From: Blastococcus sp. TF02A-35
GTDB taxonomy: Bacteria; Actinomycetota; Actinomycetes; Mycobacteriales; Geodermatophilaceae
Reading direction: 5' to 3'
Length of the DNA: 64,000 bases
NCBI RefSeq assembly: GCF_004571075.1
Contig: NZ_SPQP01000006.1
Location: forward strand, 1-64,000
Part shown: piece by piece, positions 57,008 to 64,000 of the stretch
Layout: each line of letters opens with the position of its first letter
Position numbering within the stretch: position 1 is the first letter of the stretch
Notes under the pieces: generated by a model
Database searches by the model: none
What the model was told of the DNA's origin: nothing
What the model saw: only the letters and a program-made list of their open reading frames with translations
Translations under genes and position numbers: made by a program

Positions 57008-59116
57008 TCACCCCTGGCCGAGCGCCCGGAAGTACTTGTCCGGGGTGATCGGCAGGTCGCGCACCCGCAGGCCGGTGGCGTGCCAGTAGGCGTTGGCGAC
57101 CGCCGCCGCCGCGCCGGTGATGCCGATCTCGCCGATGCCCTTGATGCCCAGCTCGTTGACGTAGGGGTCGTCCTCGTCGAGCCAGTGGATGTCGATGTCG
57201 CCGATGTCGGCGTTGGTCGCCACGTGGTACTCGGCGAGGTCGTGGTTGACGTAGTGACCGAGCCGCTCGTCGGCGATCGTCCCCTCGTGCAGGGCCATCG
57301 AGACGCCCATGCTGAAGCCGCCGAGGAACTGCGACCGCGCGGTGCGCGCGTTCACGATCGTGCCCGCGGCGTAGACGCTGGACGCCCGCGGAAGCCGCAC
57401 CTCGCCGGTGTCGCGGTCCACGCGGACCTCCACGAAGTGCGCGCCGAACGCGTGCATGGAGTACTGCTCCGCGTGCGGTGACGGTCCGGGCACCTCGCCC
57501 TTGACCACGATGCCGTCGGCCGGGAGCTGCCCGCCGTACCGCTCGTCCAGCTGCCGCCGTACCTCGCGCGCGGTCAGCACGATCGCCGACCCCCAGGACG
57601 CCAGGCCGGTGGACCCGCCCGCGCCGCCGGCGAAGGGCAGGTCGCTGTCGCCGATCCTCAGCTCGACCGCACCGAGCCCTACGCCGAGGGCGTCGGCGGA
57701 GATCTGCGTCAGCGCCGTCCACGCGCCCGTGCCGATGTCGGAGCCGTCGATCTCCACCGTCCAGCGCCCGTCGCCGTGCCCGGTGATCCGGCACTCCGCC
57801 TTGCGGCGGCGGGCCGGGTAGGTGGCGGCGGCGACGCCGGTGCCCACCAGCCACCGGCCGTCCTCGCGGACGCCGGGGCGCAGGTCCCGGCCGGCCCAGC
57901 CGAACCGCTCGGCACCGGTCCGCAGGCAGGCCACCAGGTTCCTGCTCGACCACGGGACGTCGCGCTCGGGGTCGCGCTCGGGCTCGTTGCGGACCCGCAG
58001 CTCCACCGGGTCGATGCCGAGGGAGTGCGCCAGCTCGTCCATCGCCGACTCCAGCGCGAACATGCCCGGGGTCTCCCCCGGCGCGCGCATGATCGTCGGC
58101 GGCGGGACGTCGAGGCGGGCCAGCCGGTGCGTGGTGCGCCGGTGCGGTGCGGCGTAGAGCACCCGGGTCGGCGTCGCGGTCTGCTCGGCGAACTCGCTGA
58201 TCCGCGAGGTGTGCTCGACGACCTCGTGGCTGATCGCGGTCAGCCGCCCCTCGGCGTCGGCGCCCAGCCGCACCCGCTGGATGGTCGGCGTCCGGTGCCC
58301 CACGAGGCAGAACATCTGCTGGCGGGTCAGCTCGAACACCACGGTGCGCCCGACGACCTTCGCCGCCATCGCGGCCAGGATCTGGTTGGGGTGGGTGAAG
58401 GCCTTGGAGCCGAACGCGCCGCCCACGTACGGGGAGATGACCCGCACCTGGCCGCGCTCCAGCCCGAACGCCGTCATGAGGTCGTTGACGATGTTGTGCG
58501 GGCCCTGGTTGGCGTCCCACAGCGTCAGCCGGTCGCCGTCCCAGCGGGCCATCGAGGTGTGCATCTCGATCGGGTTGTTGTGCTGGGTCGGGGTCTCGTA
58601 GGTGGCGTCGACCGTGACCGCCGCGGCGGCCAGCGCACCCTCGACGTCACCGATGACGGAGTCGGTCTCGTAGCCGGCCATGAGCTGCGGCGGTGCGTAG
58701 AGGTCGGGCCGGTCGGTGCTCAGCACGACGTCGGGCTCGTGGGCGGCGTACTCGACGGCGACGGCGCCGACCGCGGCCTTGGCGATCTCCGAGCTCTCGG
58801 CGACCACGGCCGCGACGATCTGCCCCTGGTAGTGGACGTCGAGGGACTGCAGCACCGGCAGGTCCGAGGCCAGCCCCTCCCCCAGCCGCGGCGCGTTCGC
58901 CGGCGTCAGCACCGCGAGCACCCCGGGCATCGCCTCGGCCGCCGTCGGGTCCAGACGCGTGATGCGGCCGCGGTTGACCGTGCTCTGCACCACCGCGACG
59001 GAGCAGATCGGCTCGCCCGGGTCCTGCTCGTAGGCGTAGGGCGCGGTCCCGCGCACCTTGGCCGGGCCGTCGATGCGCTCGACGCCGGCGCCGACGAGGC
59101 GGTCCACGGTGGTCAT
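57008..59116 (-). CDS. Aldehyde oxidoreductase, molybdenum cofactor-binding subunit (PaoC-like)
   Basis: A 702-residue xanthine-oxidase-family large subunit. GPAKVRGTAPYAYEQDPGEP starts the first domain. Mo-cofactor motifs: GGAFGSKAFTHPNQILAAMA, RAPGETPGMFALESAMDELA, GSDIGTGAWTALTQISADAL. The catalytic Glu is in KGIGEIGITGAAAAVANAYW. The protein matches the PaoC/YagR type that oxidises aromatic and aliphatic aldehydes. Overlaps the FAD subunit gene by ATGA. No Mo-cofactor insertion chaperone (PaoD/XdhC) is nearby. Confidence 0.9.
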   Translation of the reverse strand: MTTVDRLVGAGVERIDGPAKVRGTAPYAYEQDPGEPICSVAVVQSTVNRGRITRLDPTAAEAMPGVLAVLTPANAPRLGEGLASDLPVLQSLDVHYQGQIVAAVVAESSEIAKAAVGAVAVEYAAHEPDVVLSTDRPDLYAPPQLMAGYETDSVIGDVEGALAAAAVTVDATYETPTQHNNPIEMHTSMARWDGDRLTLWDANQGPHNIVNDLMTAFGLERGQVRVISPYVGGAFGSKAFTHPNQILAAMAAKVVGRTVVFELTRQQMFCLVGHRTPTIQRVRLGADAEGRLTAISHEVVEHTSRISEFAEQTATPTRVLYAAPHRRTTHRLARLDVPPPTIMRAPGETPGMFALESAMDELAHSLGIDPVELRVRNEPERDPERDVPWSSRNLVACLRTGAERFGWAGRDLRPGVREDGRWLVGTGVAAATYPARRRKAECRITGHGDGRWTVEIDGSDIGTGAWTALTQISADALGVGLGAVELRIGDSDLPFAGGAGGSTGLASWGSAIVLTAREVRRQLDERYGGQLPADGIVVKGEVPGPSPHAEQYSMHAFGAHFVEVRVDRDTGEVRLPRASSVYAAGTIVNARTARSQFLGGFSMGVSMALHEGTIADERLGHYVNHDLAEYHVATNADIGDIDIHWLDEDDPYVNELGIKGIGEIGITGAAAAVANAYWHATGLRVRDLPITPDKYFRALGQG

Positions 59117-60108
59117 CGGGCGCCCTCCGTCAGCTGCAGCAGCGTACGGACGACGAGGTTGCGCGCCAGCGGCACCTTGAACGCGTTGTCCCGCAGCGGC
59201 GTGGCGGCCGCCAGCTCGGCGTCGGCGGCCGCGGCGAACGACTCCTCGGTCGCGGGCCGCCCGCGCAGCGCGTCCTCCGCGGTGGTCGCCCGCCACGGCT
59301 TGTGCGCCACTCCCCCGAACGCCAGCCGCACGTCGTCGACCACGCCGTCGGCCACCCGGACCGCCGCCGCGATGCTGACCAGGGCGAAGGCGAACGAGGC
59401 CCGGTCGCGGACCTTGCGGTAGCGCGAGGGCATGCCCAGCGGGGGGAGGTCGATGGCGGTGACCAGCTCACCGTGCCGGAGCGTGGTGTCGCGGGTGGCG
59501 TCGTCGCCGGGGAGCCGGTGCAGCTCGGCCATCGGCACCTCCCGCTCGCCGTCCGGTCCGAGCACCCGGATGACGGCGTCGAGCGCGGCCAGCGCCACGG
59601 CCATGTCCGAGGGGTGCGTGGCCACGCAGGTGGCGGGGCCCTCCAGGGTCTGGCCCAGGACCGCGTGGTTGCGGTGCACGCCCTGCAGCGCCCCGCACCC
59701 GCTCCCGGGGCTGCGCTTGTTGCAGGGCCGGGTGACGTCGGTGAAGTAGCTGCACCGGGTGCGCTGCAGCAGGTTCCCGCCGGTGGTGGCGCGGTTGCGG
59801 AGCTGCCCGGAGGCACCGGCCAGCAGCGCCTGGCTCAGCACGGGGAACCGCTCGCGGACCCGGCGGTCGGCGGCCAGGTCGGCGTTGGGGACGGCGGCGC
59901 CGATGCGCAGCCCGCCGTCGGGGAGCTCGGCGACCTCTGCGGAGGTGAGCCGGCGGACGTCGACGAGCACGTCGGGCGTGGCCACCCCGAGCTTCATCAG
60001 GTCGACCAGGTTGGTGCCGCCGCCGAGGAACGCACCCTCCGGCTCGGCGGCCAGCAGGGCGACGGCGGAGGCGGGGTCGGCAGCCCGCTCGTAGCGGAAC
60101 TCCCTCAC
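59113..60108 (-). CDS. Aldehyde oxidoreductase, FAD-binding subunit (PaoB-like)
   Basis: A 331-residue protein of the CoxM/XdhB type. AFLGGGTNLVDLMKLGV binds FAD pyrophosphate, and RNRATTGGNLLQRTRCSYF is the second FAD site. An insert CNKRSPGSGCGALQGVHRNHA with the preceding Cys matches the extra [4Fe-4S] cluster of E. coli PaoB, which most XdhB proteins lack. GTG 60108 overlaps the 2Fe-2S gene stop. Confidence 0.9.
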   Translation of the reverse strand: MREFRYERAADPASAVALLAAEPEGAFLGGGTNLVDLMKLGVATPDVLVDVRRLTSAEVAELPDGGLRIGAAVPNADLAADRRVRERFPVLSQALLAGASGQLRNRATTGGNLLQRTRCSYFTDVTRPCNKRSPGSGCGALQGVHRNHAVLGQTLEGPATCVATHPSDMAVALAALDAVIRVLGPDGEREVPMAELHRLPGDDATRDTTLRHGELVTAIDLPPLGMPSRYRKVRDRASFAFALVSIAAAVRVADGVVDDVRLAFGGVAHKPWRATTAEDALRGRPATEESFAAAADAELAAATPLRDNAFKVPLARNLVVRTLLQLTEGAR

Positions 60109-60626
60109 CGCCGGACGCCTTCGGCCTCGGCCACGGCGGCGACCGCCAGGACGATGTGCGCGTAGGCGGCGCAGCGGCACAGGTTGCCGCTCATCCGGTC
60201 GCGGATCTCGTCGTCGGTGAGGTCCACCTCGTCGGCGGTGAGGTCGTCGGTCACCGTGCTCGGCCAGCCGGCCCTGGCCTCGGCGAGCACCCCGGCCGCC
60301 GAGCAGACCTGCCCGGGGGTGCAGTAGCCGCACTGGAAGGCGTCGTTGTCCAGGAAGGCCCGGTGCAGCGGGTGCTCCCCGCCGGCCGCGAGACCGTCGG
60401 AGGTGATCACCTCGGCGTCGTCGACGGTCACGGCGAGCACCAGGCAGCTGTTCACCCGCCGGCCGTCGAGCAGGACCGTGCAGGCACCGCACTGCCCGTG
60501 GTCGCAGCCCTTCTTCGGGCTGGTGATGCGCAGCCGCTCGCGCAGGGCGTCGAGCAGCGTCGTGCGGGTGTCGACGGTCAGCGGGTGGTCCGCCCCGTCG
60601 ACCCGCAGCGTGATCTGGGTGTCCAC
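60105..60626 (-). CDS. Aldehyde oxidoreductase, 2Fe-2S subunit (PaoA-like)
   Basis: A 173-residue protein with two [2Fe-2S] domains: Cys41, Cys46, Cys49 and Cys61 in the plant-ferredoxin-type first domain (KKGCDHGQCGACTVLLDGR), and QCGYCTPGQ with a later GNLCRCAAY in the second. It carries electrons from Mo to FAD. No Tat signal is seen, unlike E. coli PaoA, so the complex is cytoplasmic. GTG 60626 has AGGAGCG upstream. First gene of the 2Fe-2S/FAD/Mo operon. Confidence 0.92.
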   Translation of the reverse strand: MDTQITLRVDGADHPLTVDTRTTLLDALRERLRITSPKKGCDHGQCGACTVLLDGRRVNSCLVLAVTVDDAEVITSDGLAAGGEHPLHRAFLDNDAFQCGYCTPGQVCSAAGVLAEARAGWPSTVTDDLTADEVDLTDDEIRDRMSGNLCRCAAYAHIVLAVAAVAEAEGVRR

Positions 60627-60694
60627 GGCGCGCTCCTGCCCGCCGACCCCGTGTGGACAAACGATGCGGCGAGCAACCGTCCGACGGAGACCGG

Positions 60695-61600
60695 TCAGCC
60701 GTCCGTGACGTCGTCCGGGGGCAGCGGCCACGGCGGCACCCCGGCCACCGGCCCCTCGCCCACCCGGCCGGGGAAGCGCGGCGGCCGCTTCTCCAGGAAG
60801 GCGGCCACCCCCTCGGCGGGGTCGGGCCCCTCCCCCAGCTCGACGAGCGCCCGCGACTCGACCCGGTGGGCGTCCCACGGGGAGGCGGCGCCGAGCATCG
60901 ACCACAGCAGCTGCCGGGCAGCGGCGACGGCCACCCCGCTGGTGTTCGCCACGATCTCCTGGGCGAGCGCGTACGCGGTGGGCAGCAGGTCCTCGTCGGA
61001 CACGACGCGGGACACCAGCCCTCCGCGCAGCGCCTCGTCGGCGTCGAACACCCGGCCGGTGGCCACCCACTCCATCGCCTGGCTGATCCCCACGACCCGT
61101 GGCAGGAACCAGGACGACGCCGCCTCGGGCACGATCCCCACCCGGCCGAAGACGAACCCGAACCGGGCGGACTCCGCCGCGATCCGCACGTCCATGGCCA
61201 GCGGGAGCGTCGCCCCGATGCCGACGGCCGGCCCGTTGACCGCGGCGACCACGGGCTTGCGCAGCGCCGCGAACGGCAGGGAGGCCACCCCGCCGGCGTC
61301 GCGCGGGAAGCCTCCGATCGACTCGCGCAGCGGTCCCGCCGGCCGCTCGCGGGTGCGCCGGTCGGAGAAGGTCCCGGGACCGGCGCCGAGGTCGGCGCCC
61401 GCGCAGAACGCCCGCCCGGCGCCGGTCACCACGACGACGCGGACGTCGTCGTCGGCGTCGGCGGCCGCCGCCACCCGGGCCAGCTCGTCGGCCATCGTCA
61501 TCGTGAAGGCGTTCAGCCGCTCGGGCCGGTGCAGGGTCACCGTCGCGACCCGGTCGGCCACCTCGTAGCGGAGCTCGGTCAGCTCCCCGGGGCGCGTCAC
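60695..61600 (-). CDS. Enoyl-CoA hydratase/isomerase family protein
   Basis: A 301-residue crotonase. VATVTLHRPERLNAFTMTMADEL, VVVTGAGRAFCAGADLGAG (oxyanion and CoA site), and NGPAVGIGATLPLAMDVRIA with FGRVGIVPEAASSWFLPRVVG, where Glu is the catalytic base region. GTG 61600 overlaps the acyl-CoA dehydrogenase stop. It is the third gene of a beta-oxidation-like operon and 68 bases before the Mo-enzyme genes, which may belong to the same transcript. Confidence 0.9.
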   Translation of the reverse strand: MTRPGELTELRYEVADRVATVTLHRPERLNAFTMTMADELARVAAAADADDDVRVVVVTGAGRAFCAGADLGAGPGTFSDRRTRERPAGPLRESIGGFPRDAGGVASLPFAALRKPVVAAVNGPAVGIGATLPLAMDVRIAAESARFGFVFGRVGIVPEAASSWFLPRVVGISQAMEWVATGRVFDADEALRGGLVSRVVSDEDLLPTAYALAQEIVANTSGVAVAAARQLLWSMLGAASPWDAHRVESRALVELGEGPDPAEGVAAFLEKRPPRFPGRVGEGPVAGVPPWPLPPDDVTDG

Positions 61601-62589
61601 GCGCCCAGGGCGCCGGAGACGGCGAGCCGTGCCACGGCATCGAGGTGCTCGGCCTCGTCGCCGAGGAGCAGGCGGTCGACCTTCGCCCGCCGCCAGAACA
61701 GGTGGGCGTCGTGCTCCCAGGTGAAGCCGATGCCGCCGTGCACCTGGATCAGCGTGGACGCCGCCCGCTCGAACGTGGCCGCCGCGCAGGCCTTCGCCGC
61801 CGACGCGGCCAGCGGCAGCTCCGCCGGGTTGTTGTCGGCCGCCCACGCCGCCCACCAGACCAGCGAGCGCAGCTGCTCCACGCCCACCCATGCGTCGACG
61901 AGCATGTGCTTGACGGCCTGGTACGAGCCGATGCGCCGCCCGAAGGCCTCCCGCTCCTGGGCGTAGGCCACGCCGACCTGCACGCAGCGGTCGGCGCCCC
62001 CGAGGTCCTCCGCGGCCATGACCACGGCCCCGACCTGCCGGGCGCGGGCCCACAGCTCCGCCGCGTCCTCGACCAGCACCCGGCGCGAGGTCAGCCGCAC
62101 CGAGGCCAGGCCCCGGGTGGCGTCCAGCGGCCGGCCGGGCACGATTTCGCCCTCGCCGACCACCAGCGCGCCGCCGTCCAGGCCCAGGAAGAGCGTGGCG
62201 TCGGCCGCGTCGACCGACGGCGCCGACCTCTCCACCGGACCGTCGAGGACGGCGAAGGCCGTCGACCCGTCCGCCAGCCGGGCGGCCAGCTCCGGCTCCC
62301 CGGCCAGCAGCACGGCCGCTCGCGCCGCGGTCACCAGCGACGGCGCGGCGAGCACCGCGCCGCCCTGCTCCGCGACGACGGCGAGGTCGAGCAGCGGCCG
62401 CCCCGAGCCGCCGGCCTGCTCCGGCACGGTGATGCCGAGGAAGCCCATGTCGGCCAGCGCCTTGCGGCCGGGCTCGAGCGCACCGCCCTCCAGGCCGGCG
62501 CGTGCCGCGGCCGGCGAGGCGTTCCCGCGGAAGAAGTCGCGCGCACCGGCGGCGATGTCGCGCTGGTCGTCGTCGAGGTCGAAGTTCAC
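61597..62589 (-). CDS. Acyl-CoA dehydrogenase (beta-type subunit)
   Basis: A 330-residue acyl-CoA dehydrogenase, shorter than the typical 380. VAYAQEREAFGRRIGSYQAVKHML and IQVHGGIGFTWEHDAHLFWRRAK are family motifs; the middle beta domain is reduced. This and the neighbouring gene look like the unequal partners of alpha2-beta2 FadE pairs used for steroid or branched side chains, in which only one partner holds full FAD and catalytic residues. Overlaps both neighbours. Confidence 0.88.
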   Translation of the reverse strand: MNFDLDDDQRDIAAGARDFFRGNASPAAARAGLEGGALEPGRKALADMGFLGITVPEQAGGSGRPLLDLAVVAEQGGAVLAAPSLVTAARAAVLLAGEPELAARLADGSTAFAVLDGPVERSAPSVDAADATLFLGLDGGALVVGEGEIVPGRPLDATRGLASVRLTSRRVLVEDAAELWARARQVGAVVMAAEDLGGADRCVQVGVAYAQEREAFGRRIGSYQAVKHMLVDAWVGVEQLRSLVWWAAWAADNNPAELPLAASAAKACAAATFERAASTLIQVHGGIGFTWEHDAHLFWRRAKVDRLLLGDEAEHLDAVARLAVSGALGA

Positions 62590-63806
62590 CGCTGTCCTCC
62601 GGAGAAGGGCGCCGTCTTGTCCAGGCGGGGCTCCGGCGGCAGGCCGAGCACCCGTTCGCCGAGGATGTTGCGGAGCACCTGGTCGGTGCCGCCGGCGATG
62701 GAGATGCCGGGGAGCCAGGACTGGGTGCGCTGCCAGCGGTCCTCGCCGTCGGCGGTGGCGGCGTAGACGGCGTCGTCGCCCAGGAGGCGCACACCGGCGT
62801 CGGCCATGAGGTGCGCGGCCTCGGTGCCGGCGAGCTTGCCGGCGCTGGCCTCCGGGCCGGGGATCCCGCCCTGGCTGAGCACGGTGAGCCGTCGGTAGCC
62901 GGTGTAGCGGGCACCGAGCGCGGCGACGACGGCACGGCCGACCGCCTGCCGGGCCAGCACCTGCCGCTCGGGGTCGAGCTGCGGCAGGCGGGCCTTCGCG
63001 TGCTCGGCGAACTCCTCCACCGGGGCGCCGATGGCGGTGCCCGCGCCGCCGATGGTGACCCGCTCGTTCATCAGGGTGGTGAGCGCGACGCGCCAGCCCT
63101 CACCGGGCTCCCCCAGCCGCTCGCTGTCGGGGATCCGGACGTCGTCGAAGAAGACCTCGTTGAAGTCCGACTGCCCGCCCATCTGGCGCAGCGGGCGCAC
63201 GGTGACGCCGGGGGCGTGCATGTCGACGACGAACATCGTCAGGCCGGCGTGCTTGGGCTTCTCCGGGTCGGTGCGGGTGAGCAGGATCCCGTAGTCGGAG
63301 ACGTGGGCCAGCGTCGTCCAGACCTTCTGGCCGTTGACCACCCAGTCCTCGCCGTCGCGGACGGCGGTGGTGCGCAGGGCCGCGAGGTCCGACCCCGAGG
63401 CCGGCTCGCTGAACAGCTGGCACCAGACGTCGTCGGCGCGGAGCAGCCGGGCCAGGTAGCGGTCGCGCTGGTCGGCGCTGCCGTGGGCGATGACGGTCGG
63501 GCCGCACATGCCCATGCCGATGTGGTTGATCAGCGCCGGCACGCGGAACCGCGCCAGCTCCTGCCCGACGATCGCCTGCTGCAGCAGCGTGCCGCCCTGG
63601 CCGCCGTACTCCCGCGGCCACGTCACCCCGACCAGCCCGGCGTCGTGGAGGACGCGCTGGGTGCGGCGCATCTCCGCCTCGTGCGTGCGGGCGTCCACCG
63701 CCTCCTGGCCCGGCGCCAGTCGGAGCAGCTCGTCGGCGTGCTGCTCCAGCGCGGCGCGCACCCGCGCCCGGTACTCGGCCTCGTCGGGGCTGTCGTCGAA
63801 GTCCAC
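62586..63806 (-). CDS. Acyl-CoA dehydrogenase (alpha-type subunit)
   Basis: A 406-residue acyl-CoA dehydrogenase: MDFDDSPDEAEYRARVRAAL, VTWPREYGGQGGT, CQLFSEPASGSDLAALRTTA (FAD motif), GQKVWTTLAHVSDYGILLTR, and the terminal IAGGTDQVLRNILGERVLGLP. First gene of the operon; ATG 63806 has GAGAGGCGC upstream. Likely forms a heteromer with the next gene product. Substrate unknown. Confidence 0.9.
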   Translation of the reverse strand: MDFDDSPDEAEYRARVRAALEQHADELLRLAPGQEAVDARTHEAEMRRTQRVLHDAGLVGVTWPREYGGQGGTLLQQAIVGQELARFRVPALINHIGMGMCGPTVIAHGSADQRDRYLARLLRADDVWCQLFSEPASGSDLAALRTTAVRDGEDWVVNGQKVWTTLAHVSDYGILLTRTDPEKPKHAGLTMFVVDMHAPGVTVRPLRQMGGQSDFNEVFFDDVRIPDSERLGEPGEGWRVALTTLMNERVTIGGAGTAIGAPVEEFAEHAKARLPQLDPERQVLARQAVGRAVVAALGARYTGYRRLTVLSQGGIPGPEASAGKLAGTEAAHLMADAGVRLLGDDAVYAATADGEDRWQRTQSWLPGISIAGGTDQVLRNILGERVLGLPPEPRLDKTAPFSGGQR

Positions 63807-63914
63807 GGGCGGCGCCTCTCGTCGGTGGGCGGGACGGCGGCAGCGTGACAGGGATCACCCCAAACGGTCAACGGTGACTGGTCGGGGTGGGGCGGTCGGC
63901 CTACGCTTCCGCGG

Positions 63915-64000
63915 GTGACCGCCGAGCCCGCGCCCCCGGACGACGTTCCCGGGGCGCCCGCGCCGGGGCCGCGCACCCGCTCCGAGCGCACCGCCGACAG
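63915..64000 (+). CDS. Start of a gene, possibly TetR family (cut by the window end)
   Basis: Only 28 codons are visible from GTG 63915: a Pro/Ala-rich start, then GPRTRSERTAD, which resembles the residues just before the first helix of TetR regulators. Divergent from the acyl-CoA dehydrogenase operon, where a TetR repressor would be common. The family call is tentative. Confidence 0.4.
   Translation, partial: MTAEPAPPDDVPGAPAPGPRTRSERTAD

Overview
The window is high-GC DNA with GTG starts, GTGA/ATGA stop-start overlaps and families typical of Actinobacteria (AfsA, DUF5994, YcnI, an actinobacterial cysteine leader peptide). I infer a Geodermatophilaceae-like actinobacterium (Blastococcus/Modestobacter/Geodermatophilus type); this is inference from gene content, not a database match.

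Left chromosomal part (1-8,950): the end of a membrane protein, a MerR regulator beside a coupled operon of a polytopic membrane protein, a cupredoxin-like lipoprotein and a second membrane protein, an orphan FlbD-like gene, a gamma-butyrolactone pair (AfsA-type synthase convergent and overlapping with a TetR-type receptor), and a secreted SGNH hydrolase.

Middle (8,949-35,760): a 26.8 kb integrative element in the 3' half of a tRNA-Ala(GGC) gene. A perfect 45-bp repeat of the tRNA 3' half flanks it. The intact tRNA, a tyrosine integrase and an excisionase lie at the right end. Toxin-antitoxin modules stand at both ends (RelBE-like left, HigBA-like right). The cargo is stress and energy metabolism: two paralogous PCuAC-GH15-zwf modules (one with a broken zwf fused to a SecF-like tail), an arginine deiminase/antiporter operon with a STAS protein, TerC, HtrA-like protease, DUF1269 protein, universal stress protein, an FAD amine oxidase and a ferric-reductase-like flavoprotein. 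It also holds an intact IS5-type element, an IS3 remnant, a truncated FMN reductase and a long imperfect inverted repeat around a zinc-ribbon gene.

Right chromosomal part (35,760-64,000): a secreted M23 peptidase; a four-gene cluster (polyol dehydrogenase, HAD phosphatase, CDP-glycerol-type polymerase/transferase, nucleotidyltransferase) that looks like a polyol-phosphate wall polymer pathway; a copper operon (anti-sigma, CopC-CopD fusion, YcnI, SCO1, membrane protein) divergent from its ECF sigma gene; DUF47/Pit phosphate transport; a TauE/SafE transporter behind a cysteine-rich leader peptide; an epimerase, a DUF5994 protein, TypA GTPase, two membrane proteins, YceI with a divergent MarR, a PaoABC-type molybdenum aldehyde oxidoreductase, an enoyl-CoA hydratase, two acyl-CoA dehydrogenases, and the first codons of what may be a TetR regulator.
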